Origin: Mesorhizobium loti
GTDB taxonomy: Bacteria > Pseudomonadota > Alphaproteobacteria > Rhizobiales > Rhizobiaceae
DNA: 64,000 nucleotides
Direction of reading: 5' to 3'
NCBI GenBank assembly: GCA_014189435.1
Contig: CP050293.1
Location: forward strand, 1,431,001-1,495,000
Position 1 is the first letter of the stretch. Each line of letters opens with the position of its first letter. A program made the translations under genes and the position numbers. Shown here piece by piece: positions 59,818-64,000 of the stretch. The notes under the pieces are model-generated. The model ran no database searches. It had not been told where the DNA came from and saw only the letters and a list, made by a program, of their open reading frames with translations.

Positions 59818-60681
59818 ATGGCAGCTGCGACAGCGTCGCGAAGCGGGCTGAGATCGGCATTGCCGCTGCTGGCGCCGGCCTATCTCTGGCTGACGGTGGC
59901 GATCTTCCTGCCGCTGTCTGCCATGGTCTTCTTCTCGTTCATGACCGAACTGCCGCTGTCAGGAAAGCCCTGGGCGTTCACCCTTGGCAACTATGCCGCC
60001 TTCTTTTCGCAAAGCCTCTATCTGACGCTGCTGCTGGCCTCGCTGCGCCTTGGCCTCGAGGTGACGCTGTGGTGCATCGTCATCGGCTATCCCGCTGCCT
60101 ATGTTCTGGCCAAGGTGCTGAAAGGGCGCAGCCGCGAGGCCATCTTCCTGCTTGTCATCCTGCCGTTCTGGTCGAACGGTCTGGTGCGGATCTTCTCCTG
60201 GGCGATGGTTTTGCGAGAAGGCGGCATTCTCGACACCGCGCTCAACGCGGTGCTGCCGTTCAAGATCAACATTGATCTCATGTATTCCTATCCGGCCGTC
60301 ATCATCGGACTGGTGCATTCCTACGTGCCCTACATGGTGCTGACCTGCTACCTCACCTTGCAGGCGATCGACGACTCGCTGATCGAGGCCGGGCGCTCGC
60401 TTGGCGCTTCACGGCTGCAGGTGCTGAGGCGGGTGATCATCCCGCTGTCGATGCCCGGCCTGGTCGCGGGTGCGGCACTGATCTTCGTGCCCGTGGTCGG
60501 CTCGTTCATGGAACCGCGCATCCTCGGCGGCCGCACCGGCACTTTTTACGGCACGGTCATCGAGGACCAGTTCGTCGCCGTGTTCAACTGGCCGCTCGGT
60601 GCGGCGCTCTCCTTCATCCTGCTGGCCGTGGTGCTGGTCATCCTGGCAATTGCCTCGCCAGTGCTGCGGAGGGCTGCGTGA
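59818..60681 (+). CDS. PotB-like ABC permease
   Basis: A 287-residue permease with six membrane helices. The coupling loop DDSLIEAGRSLGASRLQVLR is the EAA motif. GGAGGAGGG lies before the ATG. It overlaps the next permease by one base (TGATG). Confidence 0.9.
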   Translation: MAAATASRSGLRSALPLLAPAYLWLTVAIFLPLSAMVFFSFMTELPLSGKPWAFTLGNYAAFFSQSLYLTLLLASLRLGLEVTLWCIVIGYPAAYVLAKVLKGRSREAIFLLVILPFWSNGLVRIFSWAMVLREGGILDTALNAVLPFKINIDLMYSYPAVIIGLVHSYVPYMVLTCYLTLQAIDDSLIEAGRSLGASRLQVLRRVIIPLSMPGLVAGAALIFVPVVGSFMEPRILGGRTGTFYGTVIEDQFVAVFNWPLGAALSFILLAVVLVILAIASPVLRRAA

Positions 60682-61469
60682 TGGCGACGACCCGCATCCT
60701 CGAAGGACTTAGCCGCCTGTACATCGGGCTGCTGCTCGCCTTTCTCTATCTGCCCATCATCATCATGGCGCTGATGTCGTTCAATGTCTCGCCCTTCTAC
60801 CAATTGCCGTTCGAATGGACGACCGAATGGTACGCCTCGCTGTGGCAGAACGAGCAGCTGATCGCCGCGACGTGGAACAGCGTCGAGATCGCCGTCATCA
60901 CCACGATCATCTGCGTCGTGCTCGGCTCGGCGGCATCATTGGCGCTCTATCGCTATGAGTTTCGCGGCAAGAAATTCCTGCAGGCGCTGCTGTTTCCGCC
61001 GATCGCCATACCGTGGCTGATCACCGGCACGGCGATGCTGATCTTCTTCTTCGGAGTCGGCATCGGCCGTGGCCTGCATGCGATCCTGCTCGGCCATGTC
61101 GCACTGGCGCTGCCCTATGTCATCGTTGTCGTCTCGGCGCGGCTGCAGACCTTCGCGCCCGAACTGGAAGAGGCGGCGCGCTCGCTCGGCGCCAACCAGT
61201 GGCAGGTGACGAGGCGCGTCACGCTGCCCTGGATCATGCCCGGCGTCATCGCCGGCGGACTGTTTGCGTTTGCCGTGTCGTTCGACCAGTTCGTCGTGTC
61301 CTATTTCCTGGCGACACCGGGACAGACCACGCTGCCGGTCGAAATCTATGCCGCGATCCGCAAGGGTTTCACGCCCGAGATCAACGCGGTCTCGACAATC
61401 ATCATTGTCGTGTCGATGGCGCTGATGCTGCTCACGGCGCGGTTCTTCAAATTCGGCGGAGAGAAATAA
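60681..61469 (+). CDS. PotC-like ABC permease
   Basis: A 262-residue second permease with six helices and the EAA loop LEEAARSLGANQWQVTRRVT. ATG 60681 follows GGAGGG; a GTG three bases upstream is less likely. The stop overlaps the ATPase start (TAATG). Confidence 0.9.
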   Translation: MATTRILEGLSRLYIGLLLAFLYLPIIIMALMSFNVSPFYQLPFEWTTEWYASLWQNEQLIAATWNSVEIAVITTIICVVLGSAASLALYRYEFRGKKFLQALLFPPIAIPWLITGTAMLIFFFGVGIGRGLHAILLGHVALALPYVIVVVSARLQTFAPELEEAARSLGANQWQVTRRVTLPWIMPGVIAGGLFAFAVSFDQFVVSYFLATPGQTTLPVEIYAAIRKGFTPEINAVSTIIIVVSMALMLLTARFFKFGGEK

Positions 61470-62533
61470 TGGCCGGCGTGCAGGTATCGAATGTTTCGCG
61501 CAGTTTCGGTGCCCACAAGGCGCTGGACGACGTCTCCATAGATTTCGCCGATGGTGGTTTCTATGCGTTGCTCGGGCCATCGGGCAGCGGCAAGACCACG
61601 CTGCTCAGGCAGATCGCTGGGTTCGATTTTCCCGACTCCGGTCGGATCACCATCGGCGGCGAGAGCGTCGAGCGCGTGCCGGTCGAGAAGCGGCGCATCG
61701 GCATGGTGTTCCAGAATTATGCGCTGTTTCCCAATATGAGTGTTGCCGACAATGTCGCCTTCGGCCTGTCGGTGCGTGGCGAGGCCAAGGCAGTGATTGC
61801 GACGGAGGTGCAGCGTGCGCTCGATCTGGTGCAGCTCGGCAAGCTCGGTGGCCGCCGCCCGCACCAACTCTCCGGCGGTCAGCGCCAGCGGGTGGCGCTC
61901 GCCCGCGCCATCGTCACCAAGCCGCGCGTGCTGCTGCTCGACGAGCCGCTCGGCGCGCTCGACAAGGCGTTGCGTGTCGATATGCAGATCGAGCTGAAGC
62001 GCATCCAGCGCGAGATCGGCATCACCACCATCTTCGTCACCCACGACCAGGAAGAGGCGCTGACGATGAGCGACCGCATCGGCATATTGCGCGACGGCAG
62101 GCTGGTGCAGGAAGGGCCGCCGGAGGAGATTTACGACCGGCCGAAGAGCGAGTTTGCCGCCACCTTCCTCGGCGACGCCAACATCTTTCGCGGCGACACG
62201 ACGGGCAGTGGCATCCGGCTGCCGGACGGCACGGCGATTGCCGCTGGCGCCGGCGCGACGCTTGCCGCCGGCGCCAAGGCAAGCTGCGCCGTGCGGCCCG
62301 AACGCATCCGTATCGGAACGGATGCCGGGGTGGCGGATGGCAACGCCAACATGCTCAAGGGGCAGGTCTCCAAGCGCATCTTCGCCGGCAACAACAGCAC
62401 CTACTTCGTCGAGCGTGGCGGCCAGACGTTGAAGGTGATTGTGCAGAACACCGGCATGGAACGGCTGGCGGAAGGTCAGGATGTCGTGCTGCGCTGGTCG
62501 CCGGAGAGTACGGTGTTGATCGCGGCGGGTTAA
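61469..62533 (+). CDS. PotA-like ABC ATPase
   Basis: A 354-residue ATPase: Walker A GPSGSGKTT, Q loop MVFQNYALFPNM, signature LSGGQRQRVALA, Walker B LLLDEPLGALD, H loop FVTHDQEEA and a C-terminal TOBE domain (CAVRPERIRIG, NMLKGQVSKRIFAGNNSTYF). Typical of polyamine/iron-type importers. It is the end of the GntR-glycohydrolase-kinase-transporter operon. Confidence 0.93.
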   Translation: MAGVQVSNVSRSFGAHKALDDVSIDFADGGFYALLGPSGSGKTTLLRQIAGFDFPDSGRITIGGESVERVPVEKRRIGMVFQNYALFPNMSVADNVAFGLSVRGEAKAVIATEVQRALDLVQLGKLGGRRPHQLSGGQRQRVALARAIVTKPRVLLLDEPLGALDKALRVDMQIELKRIQREIGITTIFVTHDQEEALTMSDRIGILRDGRLVQEGPPEEIYDRPKSEFAATFLGDANIFRGDTTGSGIRLPDGTAIAAGAGATLAAGAKASCAVRPERIRIGTDAGVADGNANMLKGQVSKRIFAGNNSTYFVERGGQTLKVIVQNTGMERLAEGQDVVLRWSPESTVLIAAG

Positions 62534-62571
62534 GTAGGACTGTGGACGGATAGGACGGCTGGCGTTCCGTG

Positions 62572-62732
62572 GCGCCCCCCTCTGTCCTGCCGGACATCTC
62601 CCCCTCAAGGGGGGAGATCGGCTGTCATCGTTGGTTTTCGCAAATCTCCCACATTGCAAAAAGTGCAATAAGGCCGAAGCTGCTAAATTCCCCCCTTGAG
62701 GGGGAGATGCCCGGCAGGGCAGAGGGGGGCGC
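62572..62732. repeat. Large palindromic intergenic repeat (Mesorhizobium type)
   Basis: A left arm at 62572-62619 (GCGCCCCCCTCTGTCCTGCC then GGACATCTCCCCCTCAAGGG) and a right arm at 62686-62732 match as near-perfect inverted repeats of about 47 nt. The 66 nt between them are AT-richer. This element type is abundant between Mesorhizobium genes. It separates the ATPase gene from the aconitase X gene. Confidence 0.8.
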
Positions 62733-62769
62733 TGTCCCGCCATAAAATCGAGTAAGGCCCGGAGCCGCG

Positions 62770-64000
62770 ATGACCTTGGAATTGACCGCACAGGACCGAT
62801 CCATGCTCGACGGCGAGCAAGGCCTGTCCGCAGCCGCTGCCATGAAAATCCTGGTCGCGTTTTCCAATGCGGTCGGGGCAGGCAGTCTGCTCGACATTGC
62901 CGGCGCCCATATCGATGGCTGTCTCTACCACGGCAAGGCTGGTCTCGATTTCGTCGAGCGGCTGGTCGAAGGCGGTGGCCGTGTCCAGGTGCCGACGACA
63001 TTGAACGTCGGTTCGTTCGATCTCATCCATCCCGGCATGGTCAAGATGCCGGTGGCGGAAGAGGTGCCGGCGCGACGGCTGATGAAGGCGCATCTGGAGC
63101 TTGGCTGCCAGGCGACCTTCACTTGCGCGCCTTACCAGACGCGGTTCCGGCCAGGCTTTGGCGAGCAGATCGCCTGGGGCGAATCCAACGCCATCGTGTT
63201 TGCCAATTCGGTGATCGGCGCGCGCACGAACCGCTATGGCGATTTCATCGATCTGTGCTGCGCCATGACCGGCCGCGCGCCGGCCTGGGGCTTGCATCTG
63301 AGCGAGAACCGGCGCGGCCGGATTTTGTTCGAGTTGGATGTCGCGGGCCGCGAACCGAGCGACAGCCTGTTCGTCGGTGTCGGGCTGATCATCGGGCAAG
63401 CGAGCGGCGACCGCATTCCGGTGATCACAGGCCTGCCGCAACCGCGTGACGAGGACCAGTTGAAGGCGCTGGGGGCAGCGGCGGCAACGACGGGTGCTGT
63501 GGCGCTGTTCCATGCGGTCGGCATCACGCCGGAAGCCAGCACCCTGGATGAGGCTTTCCAGGGCCATGCGCCTGATGAGACGATCCGCATCACCCGCGTC
63601 GATATCGACCATGCGTTGGCCAGGCTGTCTGGCGTGCCCGATGGCGCGCCGCTGGCGGCCGTCTCGCTCGGCACGCCGCATTTTTCGCATGAGGAATGGA
63701 TGCGGCTGTTGCCGTTGCTGCGCGAGATCGCGCCGGGCAGGCGCATCCCGATCTATGTCAACACCGGGCGTGCGACGCTGACGCGATTGCAGGAGGAGGG
63801 CGCGCTTGATGGCATGGAGGCGTTCGGCCTGATCCCGGTCGCCGACACCTGCACCTATGTCACCTCGATCCTGGAGCGCCTCGACGGCGTGGTGATGACC
63901 AATTCCGGCAAATGGGCGCATTACGCACCCGGCAATATCGGCGTGTCCGTCGCCTTCGCGGAGATGAGGGATTGCATCCGCTCCGCTGCGGTCGGGCATG
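62770..64000 (+). CDS. Aconitase X (3' end outside window)
   Basis: An open frame runs from ATG 62770 to the right edge (410 codons). It begins MTLELTAQDRSMLDGEQGLS and has VPTTLNVGSFDLIHPG, GCQATFTCAPYQTRFRPGFG, IAWGESNAIVFANSVIGART and NTGRATLTRLQEEG, then IPVADTCTYVTSILERLDGV. These match the aconitase X (DUF521) family: [4Fe-4S] or [2Fe-2S] dehydratases, some acting on cis-3-hydroxy-L-proline, others mevalonate-5-phosphate. The missing end probably includes the smaller swivel domain. Its relation to the transporter operon is open, because a palindromic repeat intervenes. Confidence 0.88.
   Translation, partial: MTLELTAQDRSMLDGEQGLSAAAAMKILVAFSNAVGAGSLLDIAGAHIDGCLYHGKAGLDFVERLVEGGGRVQVPTTLNVGSFDLIHPGMVKMPVAEEVPARRLMKAHLELGCQATFTCAPYQTRFRPGFGEQIAWGESNAIVFANSVIGARTNRYGDFIDLCCAMTGRAPAWGLHLSENRRGRILFELDVAGREPSDSLFVGVGLIIGQASGDRIPVITGLPQPRDEDQLKALGAAAATTGAVALFHAVGITPEASTLDEAFQGHAPDETIRITRVDIDHALARLSGVPDGAPLAAVSLGTPHFSHEEWMRLLPLLREIAPGRRIPIYVNTGRATLTRLQEEGALDGMEAFGLIPVADTCTYVTSILERLDGVVMTNSGKWAHYAPGNIGVSVAFAEMRDCIRSAAVGH

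Noticed and set aside
61346-63001. Minus-strand open frame of 551 codons
   Set aside because: Antisense to the ABC ATPase and the palindromic repeat; no motifs.
62683-63999. Minus-strand open frame of 438 codons at the right edge
   Set aside because: Antisense to aconitase X, whose plus-strand frame carries family motifs throughout.

Overview
The window reads as a chromosome segment of a Mesorhizobium-like alphaproteobacterium of the Rhizobiales. The grounds are high GC with C/G third codon positions, DUF982 and DUF3606 proteins, HWE-type histidine kinases, RepB/ParB-like partition proteins, and large palindromic intergenic repeats of the kind common in Mesorhizobium. A tRNA gene at 26672-26745 (minus strand, anticodon UUG) separates two very different halves.

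Left half (1-26.6 kb): accessory DNA, probably a genomic island lying against the 3' end of that tRNA. It opens with a mobile-element module: a large serine recombinase, two overlapping ParB/RepB-like genes and a decayed fourth gene. An IS66 element (1205-3734, 8-bp target duplication) splits the recombinase and an IS21 element (6478-9275, 6-bp duplication) splits the fourth gene. Then comes a dense, mostly minus-strand block that looks like a defence island: an Mrr-like nuclease fused to a STAND NTPase, a short type-ISP-like nuclease-methyltransferase, a PrrC/RloC-like ATPase, and an eight-gene overlapping operon (23412 down to 17850). In transcription order this operon encodes an OGG-like DNA glycosylase (frameshifted), small protein A, a PfkB kinase-nucleoside 2-deoxyribosyltransferase fusion, a QueC-like enzyme, small protein B (a paralogue of A), a second PfkB-like protein, an FRG-domain protein and a 111-residue protein. 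A divergent XRE regulator with a palindromic operator shares its promoter. A DUF6602 nuclease-like gene (frameshifted) and another predicted nuclease-like gene follow on the plus strand. The nucleobase-chemistry operon is the best candidate for an undescribed system: its QueC and OGG parts recall type IV CBASS, but no CD-NTase or TGT is visible and the paired kinase/small-protein genes are extra.

Right half (26.8-64 kb): mostly ordinary chromosome. It holds small secreted and DUF proteins, two HWE sensor kinases, a dehalogenase-like hydrolase, a GFA protein and DoxX. A prophage-like remnant (about 34.9-41.2 kb) carries a beta-helix tailspike, a polytopic membrane polymerase-like protein, an FkbM methyltransferase and an endolysin/holin/spanin lysis cassette. 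Next are a GT39-type glycosyltransferase, msrA, an SDR/LysR divergent pair, a TPP-riboswitch-led ykoF-thiXZY thiamine-precursor uptake operon, and a secreted protein built of seven 14-residue glycine-rich repeats. The window ends with a GntR-controlled operon (ADP-ribosylglycohydrolase, PfkB kinase, PotDBCA-type ABC transporter) and a partial aconitase X gene.

Four genes carry single-base indels (near 22995, 24144, 39655 and 57464), three of them apparent one-base losses in homopolymers. Sequencing error is a live alternative to real gene decay for these.
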